NCBI GenBank assembly: GCA_033764775.1
Contig: JANRIQ010000004.1
Location: 47,583 to 111,582, forward strand
Length of the DNA stretch: 64,000 nucleotides
Direction: 5' to 3'
DNA from: JAWXCE01 sp033764775
Lineage (GTDB): Bacteria > Pseudomonadota > Alphaproteobacteria > Rhizobiales > Rhodomicrobiaceae
Shown: positions 7,788 to 16,077 of the stretch, piece by piece
Layout of the letters: each line of letters opens with the position of its first letter
How positions within the stretch are numbered: the stretch's first letter is position 1
Position numbers and translations under genes: made by a program
Notes under the pieces: model-generated
The model's input: only the letters and a program-made list of their open reading frames with translations
Told to the model about the DNA's origin: nothing
Database searches by the model: none

Positions 7788-8294
7788 ATGGTCGAAAGCG
7801 TCGTCGAACTCGCCAGAAGCAACCCGGAATGGGTTCTCGTCATCGCGTTCGTCATAGCGGGCGCGGAGTCCATCATCGGCGTCGGCGCGCTTCTCCCGTC
7901 CACGATCATCATCGTGTCCCTCGCCTCGCTCGGCGGATTGGCCGGGCAAAACCTCGTCGTGCTGTGGCTTGCGGTGGGGTTGGGAGCCTGGGTCGGCGAT
8001 TGGGCGTCTTACTTCATGGGCTACTATTTCGAAAAGCCGTTGCGCAGGGTCTGGCCGCTGTCGCGCCGGCCGGAACTTCTCACCACGACCCGCGCGTTTT
8101 TCGACCGGTGGGGCGTCGCCAGCCTGTTCATCAGCCGTTTTGTGTGGGCCGCCCGCTCCATGGTGATGTTCGTCGCGGGCGTGGTGCGTATGCCGCGCGT
8201 CACATTTGGCGTGGCGAGCCTTGTGTCGGCATTGCTGTGGGCGGCGGTCGTGCTCTACCCCATCAGCTTCGCCGCACGCTGGCTGTTCGCCTGA
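7788..8294 (+). CDS. DedA/SNARE-associated family membrane protein
   Basis: A 168-aa integral membrane protein of the DedA (VTT domain) family, implicated as undecaprenyl-phosphate/phospholipid flippases. Typical features are the N-terminal E..IGVGALLPS (ESIIGVGALLPSTIII), the glycine-rich GAWVGDWASYFMGYYF and the downstream FISRFVWAARSMVMFVAG, which matches the family's F.GRF.P..R....AG motif. It is shorter than most DedA proteins (about 200 aa). The next gene starts 21 bases on, so the two may be cotranscribed. Confidence 0.82.
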   Translation: MVESVVELARSNPEWVLVIAFVIAGAESIIGVGALLPSTIIIVSLASLGGLAGQNLVVLWLAVGLGAWVGDWASYFMGYYFEKPLRRVWPLSRRPELLTTTRAFFDRWGVASLFISRFVWAARSMVMFVAGVVRMPRVTFGVASLVSALLWAAVVLYPISFAARWLFA

Positions 8295-8315
8295 GGCGCG
8301 AGAAAGGAGACGCAG

Positions 8316-8675
8316 ATGTTGGACGCCGTGAGCAAACTGCTGTTCGGCAAGGACCGGGTTAAATGGGCGCTGCCGAAGGTCGCCGCCGTGCTGAAGGACA
8401 AGTTCGGCCCCTCCGGCGTGTTCACGCCGGGCCAAGTGCGCCGGGCGCTCGAGGAGGCGCGCGTGGGCGATGATCTGCATCCGATGATTTACGCCACCGC
8501 CTGCATCGCCGACGACTTCGTGGAGGCAGGGCACGGCGATGCGGAGGCCTATGCGGCCCTGCGCGAGGAGGTCGTCCGCATCCTCGATCTGCCGCACTCG
8601 AACCTCAGCATGCGGTTGTTCATGTCGCGCCACCGGGCCGAAACGGGGAATTCCGGCGAGGGCGGCGAGGTTTAA
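8316..8675 (+). CDS. Small conserved protein of unknown function (DUF6559-like)
   Basis: A 119-aa soluble protein with a good ribosome site (AAAGGAG) ahead of ATG 8316. The pattern of a basic N-terminal helix, KVAAVLKDKFG, TPGQVRRALEEA and a central Ile-Tyr-Ala-Cys-Ile stretch resembles small DUF6559-type proteins, a tentative memory-based match. No catalytic motif is evident. It lies 21 bases after the DedA gene, and its last four bases overlap the 3' end of the convergent exonuclease-fusion gene. Confidence 0.6.
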   Translation: MLDAVSKLLFGKDRVKWALPKVAAVLKDKFGPSGVFTPGQVRRALEEARVGDDLHPMIYATACIADDFVEAGHGDAEAYAALREEVVRILDLPHSNLSMRLFMSRHRAETGNSGEGGEV

Positions 8676-10768
8676 AGCATGCCCTCGCGCGCAATCGACA
8701 CGATGGGGCCGACCGCGCGGATCGCCGCCACGATCTCGGCGCGGGCGGCCTTGTCGAGCTCGGCGACGCGCACCTTCGAGCCGAGCGGCGCGCCGGCGTC
8801 AGCATCGGCAATCTGCTGCAGCAGGAGGCGCTTCAGAAACGTCGCCTGCGCCGCCAGCGCCCCATCGGCCTCTGATCCGGCGATCACGCCGGAGGCCGCA
8901 AGCGCGCGCACGCGGTCGTGGGTCGAACGCGCCTCGACGCCGTGCTTAATGGCGAGTGCGCGCACGGCGGTGAACAGCGGCATCAGCCCGCCTTTTTTCA
9001 GATCGACGCGGCCGCGTTCGTCCGTCTTCAAGCCCTGAAACACCGTCAGGGGCGGCGTCCACTGCGCGGCTGCGTCGGCCATCAGGCGAAGGAACAGAGG
9101 CGTCTCCCGCGCGCGCTGGAACGCATAAGAGCGCACCTCCTCGCCCAGCGCACGGTCGCCGCACGCCACGGCGGCGTCGAAGAAGATGTCGATGTTGAGC
9201 AAGTCTTGCGGGCGCGAGCGTCTGATCCAATCGTCAATGAGCCGGCGCCAACCGGCCTCAGAATGCCGCCAAAGCGCGTTTTTCGCCATCACACCCCCAG
9301 CGCAATAGGGAACTCCGGCCTGATCCAGAATGTCGGCGACATGGGCGCCGAGCGCGGCCAGCCATGCGTCGGCGGCGGCCTCGTCGGCGATGTCAGCGAA
9401 AACGATGGCGTTGTCCTGATCGGCGGCGAGCAGACTTTCTCCGCGCCCGACCGAACCAAGGGCCAGCATCGCGAACGACGCGGGCGCGCTTCTCCCCTCG
9501 GCGGCGAGCCGCGCCTCGGCGATGGCGACGGCGCGCGCTGTCAGCGCCAGTAATTCCTCGCTGATGACGGCGGCCACGCCGCGCGCGTCAAGCCCTTCGG
9601 CGAGCAGCGAACGGGCGAGAGGCGTCATCTTGGCTTTCGCTAGCGCCAGCGCGGCCACCTCGCACGCGGTTTCGATTTCGTCGCCCAGGTCGAAGGCGGC
9701 GGTCATAGGCCGCTTCAGCAGATTGCGCGGCGTGACGACGCCCACAATCTCGCCGTTCGGGCCGACGACGGGCAAATGGCGGATGCCAAGCCGGTCGATG
9801 CGCCCGAGCGCGCGGTAGAGAAAATCGTCGGCGCGCACGGTTTCAAGGGGCGAACTCATGAACTCGGCGATAGGGCGCGCTTTCACGTCCGGCCCGTGCG
9901 CGCCGAAGGCGCGAAGAATGTCGCGCTCGGTGATGATGCCGAGGCGCTCGCCGTCGCGCACGAGAAGCGCGCTCACCCACTCGTCCAGCATGCGACGGGC
10001 CGCCTCACCCAGACTGAGGCGCCCGTCCGCGAACAGAGGCGGCGCGGTCATGGCCTCTTTCACCCGGCGGCTGTAGGGATGATGATCGAGACGGGCGAGC
10101 GGCTCGTCCGCGCTGTCGTGGGCAGGCGGCGGACTTGGCGCGCGCCCCGCCTCCGCCGGCGTCGCCCGCTCGCTCAGAACGCGGCTCGCCGCCAGCGCCT
10201 GGCCCAAAGTGACGACGCCTTTCTCCCGCAGCTTCGGCGCCAAACGTACGAAAATTTCGGCGCAGGCGCGCGCGTCCTCGAGCGCGTCGTGACGTTTGAC
10301 CGGCGGCGCGCCAAGCCATTCGCACAAGAACTCCAGGGAATAGTTGGGTAGGCCCGGCGCGGCGATGCGGGCCAGCACCCGCGTATCGAGCATAAGGGGC
10401 GCGCGCCATGTCAGCCCGCGGCGCGCGAATTCGGCGGCGATGACCGCGGCGTCGTAATCCACCGCATGGCCGATGAGAGGCGCATCGCCGGCAAAGCGCT
10501 GAAAGTTTGCGAAGGCCTCGGGAAAGGGCGCGGCCTCGGCCACATCCGCGTCGCGCACGCCGTGAATGTCGGTCGAACGCCTTGGGATAGGGATGTCCGG
10601 CTTGACGAGTTCGGAGAAAATCGGCTCGGCGCGCACCGTGAGCGCCTCCACCCGCACCGCCCCGAACTGCACGATATAGGCCTGGCGGGCGTCCAGCCCC
10701 GTCGTTTCCGTGTCGAACGCGACCGCGCTCAACCCGATGAGCGGCGTCGATTTCTGCAGCAGCCGCAT
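8672..10768 (-). CDS. DnaQ-like exonuclease / CBS pair / DUF294 nucleotidyltransferase fusion
   Basis: Start chosen at MRLLQKSTPLIG (10768), giving 698 aa; an upstream in-frame ATG would add a basic 26-residue leader. Residues about 15-180 are a DEDD 3'-5' exonuclease: FDTETTGLD (ExoI), GHAVDYDAAV (ExoII) and HDALEDARACAE (ExoIII, H-x4-D). Residues about 225-355 form two CBS motifs (LLVRDGERLGIITERDIL, HLPVVGPNGEIVGVVTP), which usually bind adenine nucleotides. Residues about 400-540 are a DUF294/GlnD-like nucleotidyltransferase with GSVGRGESLLAADQDNAIVF (G-S-x-G-R-x-E...DQD). The rest is the DUF294 C-terminal helical domain. The combination suggests nucleotide-sensing control of nucleic-acid or nucleotide turnover. 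The substrate is unknown. Confidence 0.85.
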   Translation of the reverse strand: MRLLQKSTPLIGLSAVAFDTETTGLDARQAYIVQFGAVRVEALTVRAEPIFSELVKPDIPIPRRSTDIHGVRDADVAEAAPFPEAFANFQRFAGDAPLIGHAVDYDAAVIAAEFARRGLTWRAPLMLDTRVLARIAAPGLPNYSLEFLCEWLGAPPVKRHDALEDARACAEIFVRLAPKLREKGVVTLGQALAASRVLSERATPAEAGRAPSPPPAHDSADEPLARLDHHPYSRRVKEAMTAPPLFADGRLSLGEAARRMLDEWVSALLVRDGERLGIITERDILRAFGAHGPDVKARPIAEFMSSPLETVRADDFLYRALGRIDRLGIRHLPVVGPNGEIVGVVTPRNLLKRPMTAAFDLGDEIETACEVAALALAKAKMTPLARSLLAEGLDARGVAAVISEELLALTARAVAIAEARLAAEGRSAPASFAMLALGSVGRGESLLAADQDNAIVFADIADEAAADAWLAALGAHVADILDQAGVPYCAGGVMAKNALWRHSEAGWRRLIDDWIRRSRPQDLLNIDIFFDAAVACGDRALGEEVRSYAFQRARETPLFLRLMADAAAQWTPPLTVFQGLKTDERGRVDLKKGGLMPLFTAVRALAIKHGVEARSTHDRVRALAASGVIAGSEADGALAAQATFLKRLLLQQIADADAGAPLGSKVRVAELDKAARAEIVAAIRAVGPIVSIAREGML

Positions 10769-10922
10769 GGCGAGGGGTCTCCGCAATACGCCCGGCGTCA
10801 GACATGCGCATGCACTAGAATAGGCGGTTCTGCGTCGCCTTCGCAAGCGCTTCGCCTGCTTGACGGCGCCTTGCGCGAAACGCTAGGAGTGTGTCGCCTG
10901 TCGCCGCGGGCTGGAGACGCCC

Positions 10923-11870
10923 GTGCAGCTATTCCTCGACATCTTCAGCAACATCACGCTGCCGATCCTTATGCTCGTGGGGCTCGGCTACGGCGTGCAG
11001 AAGCGGTTCGCGTTCGACCTGCCGACGCTGTCCAAGCTGCAGGTGTATGTGCTCATCCCGTGCGGCATCCTGCATTTTCTCACCTCGGCGCGGCTGCCCC
11101 TCGGCGACGCGCTGCCGACCGTGTGGTTCACCGTCGCGCAGTTCGCGGCGCACGTGGCGATGGGGTGGCTTGTCGCGACCGCGTTCGGCCTCAGCGGCGC
11201 CGCGCGCACCATCGTGGCGCTGGGTCCGGGCTTCAACAACTCCGGCAATTACGGCCTGCCGCTCATCCAGCTCACCTTCCCGCCGGACTACCTGCTGCAC
11301 CAGACCATCGTGCTGTCCATGCACATGGTGCTGATGGCGTCCGTCGGCATCGGCATGATGGCGCGGCACTCGGCGGAAAGGCCGAAGCTCATCACCACGC
11401 TGTTCGCCACGCCCATGATCCCGGCGGTGATCTTAGGGATGGCGCTGAAGGCGGGGGATGTGAGCTTGCCGACGCCCATCGCACTTCCCTTAAAGCTGAT
11501 GGGTGAGGCGTTCACGCCGCTCGCGCTGTTCCTGCTCGGCGCGCAGCTTGTCGGCTCGATGTCGGGCGGCGAGCGCACGCCGCTGGCGCTGGGGCTGATC
11601 CTGAAGCTCGCCGCCGCGCCCGCGGTGACGTGGGGAATGTCCGTGGCGTGCGGCTTCCCGGCGGATTTGACAGCGCTTTTCGTGCTCGGCTCGGCGACGC
11701 CAGTCGGCGTGATGGTCGCCGTGTTCGCCGCCCGGTATGGCTGCGCGCCGTCGCTGACCGCTTCAACCGTGTTCATCTCGACGGTCTTGAGCGCGCTCAC
11801 CGTCACCGCGTGGATTTACGCGATGCAGTCGGCGGGGCTGATGCCCGCGCTGCTATCGTCAACGCCGTAA
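10923..11870 (+). CDS. AEC family (auxin efflux carrier-type) transporter
   Basis: A 315-aa permease of the AEC family with about ten hydrophobic segments in two halves. Conserved signs are the N-terminal LPILMLVGLGYGVQKR, the GPGFNNSGNYGLPLIQ motif at the crossover region and the C-terminal GSATPVGVMVAVFAARYG. Members export small organic anions such as malate or amino-acid derivatives; the substrate here is unknown. The GTG start at 10923 is preceded by GGAG at about nine bases. It may be cotranscribed with the following DUF3574 gene, 23 bases away. Confidence 0.85.
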   Translation: MQLFLDIFSNITLPILMLVGLGYGVQKRFAFDLPTLSKLQVYVLIPCGILHFLTSARLPLGDALPTVWFTVAQFAAHVAMGWLVATAFGLSGAARTIVALGPGFNNSGNYGLPLIQLTFPPDYLLHQTIVLSMHMVLMASVGIGMMARHSAERPKLITTLFATPMIPAVILGMALKAGDVSLPTPIALPLKLMGEAFTPLALFLLGAQLVGSMSGGERTPLALGLILKLAAAPAVTWGMSVACGFPADLTALFVLGSATPVGVMVAVFAARYGCAPSLTASTVFISTVLSALTVTAWIYAMQSAGLMPALLSSTP

Positions 11871-11893
11871 GCGAGGGCGGACAAAGGCGCCTC

Positions 11894-12325
11894 ATGTTTT
11901 ACCTGAAAGCCGCTGTTTTAGCCGCCGCGTCGGTTTTGTGGATCATCGGCTTTACTGCAGCCGAGGCGCCGCAGGCTCCCGCCGTCACATGCAATGCCGG
12001 CGCGACGGCCATGAGCCGGCTGGAGCTGCTGTTCGGCATGGCGAAGCGCGACGGCGGCGCGGTCAGCGAGACGGAGTGGCGCGCCTTTCTCGATGAGGAG
12101 ATTACCCCGCGCTTTCCGGACGGCCTGACAGTGCTGATCGGCGAGGGTCAGTGGCGCAAGCCGGATGGCGGCGTCGGCCGAGAAGCGGCGCGGATCCTCA
12201 TCATATGGCACGTCGCTAACGACACGAGCGAAAGCCGGATCGAAGCCGTCCGCGACGCCTATAAACGCCGCTTTCAACAGGATAGCGTGATGCGGGTGGA
12301 CGGGGTATCGTGCGTGTCGTTTTGA
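11894..12325 (+). CDS. DUF3574 domain exported protein
   Basis: A 143-aa protein starting MFYLKAAVLAAASVLWIIGFTAAEA, a cleavable signal peptide or N-terminal anchor. The mature part has the DUF3574 layout: LELLFGMAKRDGGAVSETEWRAF, then ITPRFPDGLTVLIGEGQW and ILIIWHV, a small ferredoxin-like fold predicted from the family. The two cysteines (residues about 33 and 141) could form a disulfide. Function unknown. It follows the AEC gene closely, and the GST gene starts 19 bases later. Confidence 0.72.
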   Translation: MFYLKAAVLAAASVLWIIGFTAAEAPQAPAVTCNAGATAMSRLELLFGMAKRDGGAVSETEWRAFLDEEITPRFPDGLTVLIGEGQWRKPDGGVGREAARILIIWHVANDTSESRIEAVRDAYKRRFQQDSVMRVDGVSCVSF

Positions 12326-12344
12326 GGTTCGACGGAGATTGGCG

Positions 12345-12986
12345 ATGATCGACCTGTACACGTGGAGCACGCCGAACGGGCGCAAGGTCTCCATTTGCCT
12401 GGAGGAAATGGGCCTCCCCTACACGGTTCATGCCGTCGACATCACCAAAGACGAGCAGTTCCGGCCGGAATTCCTCAAGATTTCGCCGAACAACCGCATC
12501 CCCGCCATCGTCGATCACGAAACGGGCGCGACGCTGTTCGAGTCCGGCGCGATCCTCATGTATCTCGCGGAGAAGACCGAGCGCTTCTGGCCGCGCGAAG
12601 TCCCCGCGAAATGGCAGGCGGCGCAATGGCTCATGTGGCAAATGGGCGGGTTCGGGCCGATGCTCGGGCAGGTGCATCATTTCACGCGCTTCAACCCCGG
12701 CAAGGCGCCCTACGCGGAGGAGCGTTACCTGACCGAGGCGCGGCGGCTGTATGGCGTGCTCGATCGGCGGCTAGCGGAGGCTGAGTTCGTCGCGGGCGAC
12801 TATTCCATCGCCGACATGGCGATTTTTCCGTGGGCCGCGCGGCACGAATGGCAGACGATTGACATGGGCGCGTATCCGAACGTGGCGCGGTGGTATCGCG
12901 CGATCGCGGCGCGCCCGGCCGTTCAGCGCGGCTACAACGTGCCGCCGAGCGGGCAAGTCATCCCTTCAGTAAGCCTATCAAACTGA
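12345..12986 (+). CDS. Glutathione S-transferase, YfcG/Ure2p-like
   Basis: A 213-aa cytosolic GST from ATG 12345, chosen because a GGAG lies eight bases upstream; a TTG six bases earlier is also possible. The N-terminal thioredoxin-like domain shows YTWSTPNGRKVSICLEE, with Ser/Asn at the active turn as in the Nu-class YfcG/YghU-type enzymes, and the GSH-binding NNRIPAIVDHE and LFESGAILMYLAEK (ESGAI). The helical C-terminal domain has YSIADMAIFPWAARHEW. Nu-class enzymes often act as disulfide-bond oxidoreductases. The last 29 bases overlap the convergent small membrane protein gene. Confidence 0.88.
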   Translation: MIDLYTWSTPNGRKVSICLEEMGLPYTVHAVDITKDEQFRPEFLKISPNNRIPAIVDHETGATLFESGAILMYLAEKTERFWPREVPAKWQAAQWLMWQMGGFGPMLGQVHHFTRFNPGKAPYAEERYLTEARRLYGVLDRRLAEAEFVAGDYSIADMAIFPWAARHEWQTIDMGAYPNVARWYRAIAARPAVQRGYNVPPSGQVIPSVSLSN

Positions 12987-13287
12987 TAATCAACGCAAAG
13001 ATCGAAACATATAATGCTAACCAAGCGATGAGGTTTGCTTTTTTCGCCTCTTCTACGCCAGCCCATGAAGCATCTTTTGCTGAACGAGCAATCTGAGTTT
13101 GTTCGTCTTGGTGTTGGGTAGAAACTGAGGTCGCTAGCTGTGTGCGCTCTTGCTCTTTGTTTCTCAACCAATTTTCCACCAACGGCTTTTTACGAGCAGC
13201 ATAAATTCCCCGCGCGAGGTTTCTTCTGACTTCGATCTCGCCCAGGTCCTCAAGTTTCTTAATCAAGTCTTCTTCGTCGGGGGACAT
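12958..13287 (-). CDS. Small tail-anchored membrane protein, unknown function
   Basis: A 109-aa protein I do not recognise. It begins with an acidic helix (DEEDLIKKLEDLGEIEVRRNL), continues with a charged, probably coiled region (KPLVENWLRNKEQERT...) and ends in one hydrophobic segment, LIAWLALYVSIFALIISLIG, near the C-terminus. The soluble part would face the cytoplasm. The gene is noticeably AT-richer than its neighbours, and its 3' end runs 29 bases into the GST gene from the opposite strand, both suggestive of recent acquisition. It diverges from rlmJ with 62 bases between starts. Confidence 0.65.
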   Translation of the reverse strand: MSPDEEDLIKKLEDLGEIEVRRNLARGIYAARKKPLVENWLRNKEQERTQLATSVSTQHQDEQTQIARSAKDASWAGVEEAKKANLIAWLALYVSIFALIISLIGLLKG

Positions 13288-13349
13288 GGAATGTTTGAAT
13301 TAGGGTTTCGCTCCAACGTCAAAGGTAATCTTTCAAGATTCACATCATA

Positions 13350-14201
13350 ATGAACTACCGTCACGCGTATCACGCGGGGAATTTCGCCGATGTGGTGAAG
13401 CATGTCGCGCTCCTCGCCTGCCTCGACTACCTCCAGCGCAAGGACGCGGCCCTTTGCATCCTCGAAAGCCATGGCGGCGCCGGCGCGTACGATCTCGCCT
13501 CTGCGGAAGCTGGCAAAACCGCCGAGTGGGAGCGCGGGCTTGGCCGGCTGCTCGCATGGTGGCGCGAGCGGGAACGCTCGGGCGCCGGGGCGCTTCCTCA
13601 CGCTCTGGAGGTTTATCTCGACGCGGTGGCGGGCGACGCCGCGCAGATGCTTTACCCCGGCTCGCCGCTTCTTATCGCTCGCAAGCTTCGCCCGCAGGAT
13701 CGCCTCATCGCCGCCGAACTGCACCCGCCGACGCACGCCGCCCTCGCCGAGACGCTCGCGCCCTTCCCCGCCGTCCGCCCCCTCCACATGGACGGCTATG
13801 AAATGCTGCGCGCGCTTCTGCCGCCGCCGGAGCGTCGCGGCCTCGCGCTCGTCGACCCGCCATTCGAGCGCCGCGACGAGTTCGACGTCCTTATCCGGCA
13901 AATGCGCGAGTGGAAAAAGCGCTGGGCGACGGGCGTTTATCTCGTCTGGCACCCGATCAAGGCGCACCTTCCGTGGCCGGAGTTGCACGAGGCGGCGCGC
14001 AATCTAGCGCTGCCGCGCACCCTATTGGTTGAGGCGCTCGTCGCGCCGCGCGATCGGCCGGAGACCTTCAACGGCTGCGGCGTCGTCATCTGGAACGCGC
14101 CGTTCACCGCGCCCGAAAGCCTGGAGGCGGCGCTCCCCCCTTTGCGCGACGCGCTCGGGCTTTACGACGCGGCCTTGCGCTGGCTCGTTCCGCCCGTCTA
14201 G
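13350..14201 (+). CDS. rlmJ: 23S rRNA (adenine(2030)-N(6))-methyltransferase RlmJ
   Basis: A 283-aa protein matching RlmJ (about 280 aa), which methylates A2030 of 23S rRNA using SAM. The start MNYRHAYHAGNFADVVKH is nearly invariant in this family. ILESHGGAGAYDL is the SAM-binding motif I region, and LALVDPPFE is the motif IV DPPF loop where the target adenine is flipped in. The C-terminal GVYLVWHPIK and NGCGVVIWNAP are also typical. It is monocistronic, ending 16 bases before the convergent SRPBCC gene. Confidence 0.93.
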   Translation: MNYRHAYHAGNFADVVKHVALLACLDYLQRKDAALCILESHGGAGAYDLASAEAGKTAEWERGLGRLLAWWRERERSGAGALPHALEVYLDAVAGDAAQMLYPGSPLLIARKLRPQDRLIAAELHPPTHAALAETLAPFPAVRPLHMDGYEMLRALLPPPERRGLALVDPPFERRDEFDVLIRQMREWKKRWATGVYLVWHPIKAHLPWPELHEAARNLALPRTLLVEALVAPRDRPETFNGCGVVIWNAPFTAPESLEAALPPLRDALGLYDAALRWLVPPV

Positions 14202-14217
14202 CGCGGGACGCGCAGAC

Positions 14218-15648
14218 CTATTTCGCTTTCAGCGTGTTGGCGTAGGCGACGAGCTGATCGAGGACCGTGCTCCAGCCGTCGTAAAAGCCCATCTCCTCAT
14301 GCTTTTTACGCGTCGCCTCCGTGGCGTGAAGCGCCCGCGCGGTGTAGCGCGTGCGGCCGCCGCCCACATCTTCAAGCGTGAGAATGCAGGAGAAGAACGG
14401 CTCCTTCGCGGGGCGGTAGCCCGGCAGCAGCGCGTCGGTGAACACCAGCCGTTCCGGCTTTACGACCTCGAGATAGATGCCGGAGTTGTCGAACTCCTCG
14501 CCGTCCGGGCCGCGCATCACCGTGCGGAAAACGCCGCCGGGGCGCACATCCAGCTCCGCGAACGGCGTCGTCCACGGCTTCGGTGTGAAAAACTTCGTCA
14601 AATGCTCCGCTTCCGTCCAGCAGCGCCAGATAAGCTCGCGCGGGGCGTCCACGACGCGGCTGAGAACAAGATCGAGAGGCGACGTGTCTTGTGCGTTCAT
14701 CGGCCGGTATCCTTGCTTTAAAACATGTGTTTCGAGCCGTTCGAGCGTGTCGCGGCCGCCTTCGATGGCGCCGTATTTCTCAGCGATGTCGTTGCGCATC
14801 TCGGTCGTTGGGAATGTAAGCCTTATGCTCACCTCCGTCTTGCGGCCGTTGGGCGTGAAAGTGATGAGTGAGCGGAACTGAAAGTCCGCCGTCTCATCTT
14901 CGCCGCCCTGGTCGTAGGCGATGCGCTCGGGGCGGACGACATCGGTGTAGCGGATGACGTTCTTATAGTCGCGGCCGTCCGGCCCGTGCATGGTGAAGCG
15001 CCAGACGCCGCCCGGCCGCACATCCATCTCCCTAGTGGTGGTCGTGAAGCCGACCGGCCCCCACCAGGCGCTGATGTGCATCGCGTCGGTGAACGCGTCG
15101 AACACGGCTTCCGGCGCCGCGCCAATGAGCCGCGAGACCACGATCTCGTTCGGCGCCTCGCTCGGCTGGTGCTTGAGCATGACGTCGAGCCGGTCGTAGC
15201 TGTCGCCCGCGCCGTCCTCCATGCCGCTCTTCAGAACGGCGTCGCGCGTTTCTTTGGACTCATACTCGCACGTGCATGCGAAGCGCGTCTTGCCGGCTTC
15301 TTGGGTGAGCACTGTGGTGACGAGCGACTCGCCGCCCATCTCAGCGCCGTCAAAAACCTCCGTGTGCACGAGGCGGTCCGGCCCTGCGATCTCTCGGAAG
15401 ACGCCGCCCATGCCGAACTCAGAGCCGTCCGGCCCGCGCCAGACATAACGGAACTTGCCGCCGACTTTCAGGTCGATCTCGCACACGGGCATGGAATAGC
15501 CATCGGGCCCCAGCAGCCAGCGCTTCACCATCTCGGGCTTCGTCAGCGCGTCGAACACCAGCGCGGGCGGTGCGTTGAACAGTCGCGTCATCAGGATGGT
15601 CCGGTCGCTCGGCAGGCTGACCTCAAGCGCCTTCGTCATTGCCGGCAT
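14218..15648 (-). CDS. Triple SRPBCC (AHSA1-like) domain protein
   Basis: A 476-aa protein made of three tandem SRPBCC/AHSA1 hydrophobic-pocket domains: about residues 10-160 (RLFNAPPALVFDALTKPE, WRGPDGSEFGMGG), 166-310 (RLIGAAPEAVFDAFTDA, GPDGRDYKNV) and 325-476 (RVVDAPRELIWRCWTEAE, GPDGEEFDNSG). Each repeats the A-P-x-x-V/I-F/W start helix, the DVRPGG strand and a C-terminal amphipathic helix ending ...DQLVAYANTL. Such domains usually occur as separate genes of about 150 aa behind an ArsR regulator. Here they form one frame, and an internal MNAQ before domain 3 looks like an old start codon. Ligand unknown. It overlaps the arsR gene by 26 bases. Confidence 0.85.
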   Translation of the reverse strand: MPAMTKALEVSLPSDRTILMTRLFNAPPALVFDALTKPEMVKRWLLGPDGYSMPVCEIDLKVGGKFRYVWRGPDGSEFGMGGVFREIAGPDRLVHTEVFDGAEMGGESLVTTVLTQEAGKTRFACTCEYESKETRDAVLKSGMEDGAGDSYDRLDVMLKHQPSEAPNEIVVSRLIGAAPEAVFDAFTDAMHISAWWGPVGFTTTTREMDVRPGGVWRFTMHGPDGRDYKNVIRYTDVVRPERIAYDQGGEDETADFQFRSLITFTPNGRKTEVSIRLTFPTTEMRNDIAEKYGAIEGGRDTLERLETHVLKQGYRPMNAQDTSPLDLVLSRVVDAPRELIWRCWTEAEHLTKFFTPKPWTTPFAELDVRPGGVFRTVMRGPDGEEFDNSGIYLEVVKPERLVFTDALLPGYRPAKEPFFSCILTLEDVGGGRTRYTARALHATEATRKKHEEMGFYDGWSTVLDQLVAYANTLKAK

Positions 15649-15979
15649 TGTCTTTCTCCTTGTTCTGCAACTCCATCAGATAGGCGTCGAGCCGGTCGAA
15701 GCGTTCCTCCCAGAAGCGCCGGTACTGGCTGACCCAGTCCGACACGTCCTTCAGCGGCTGCGGCTCCAGTCTGCGCGGGCGCCACTGCGCCTCGCGGCCC
15801 TTTGCGATCAATCCGGCCTTCTCAAGCACTTTTAGATGCTTGGACACGGCAGGCAGGCTCATGTCGAACGGTTCGGCCAGTTCGGAGACTGACGCCTCGC
15901 CGATCGCCAACCGGGCGAGGATGGCGCGGCGCGTCGGGTCGGCGAGGGCGGAGAGCGTCTGGCTCAGTTTGTCCGTCAT
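15623..15979 (-). CDS. ArsR-family winged-helix regulator
   Basis: A 118-aa ArsR/SmtB-type repressor. LADPTRRAILARLAIGEASVSELAEPF leads into the recognition helix region MSLPAVSKHLKVLEKAGLI. No metal-binding ELCVCDL cysteines are present, so it belongs to the non-metal subgroup that controls SRPBCC genes. The C-terminal WRPRRLEPQPLKDVSDWVSQYRRFWEERFDRLDAYL is the usual tail of that subgroup. It is the first gene of a two-gene operon and overlaps the SRPBCC gene by 26 bases. A palindrome directly upstream is its likely operator. Confidence 0.92.
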   Translation of the reverse strand: MTDKLSQTLSALADPTRRAILARLAIGEASVSELAEPFDMSLPAVSKHLKVLEKAGLIAKGREAQWRPRRLEPQPLKDVSDWVSQYRRFWEERFDRLDAYLMELQNKEKDNAGNDEGA

Positions 15980-15990
15980 ATAACCGATCT

Positions 15991-16014
15991 ATTAACTAAC
16001 TAACTAGTTAAATA
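15991..16014 (-). promoter_or_regulatory. Probable ArsR operator upstream of arsR-SRPBCC
   Basis: An AT-rich block contains the perfect palindrome TAACTAGTTA at 16001-16010, extended by a run of TAAC repeats (TTAACTAACTAACTAGTTAA). It sits about 20 bases upstream of the arsR start on the minus strand, where the promoter should be. AT-rich dyads are typical ArsR-family sites. Autoregulation is inferred from position. Confidence 0.5.
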
Positions 16015-16077
16015 AGCGGCCGCGCAAACGCCGTCAAAGCTTTTTTTTAAGGCAGCGCTTTTCAAGGGGTGGGAGGC

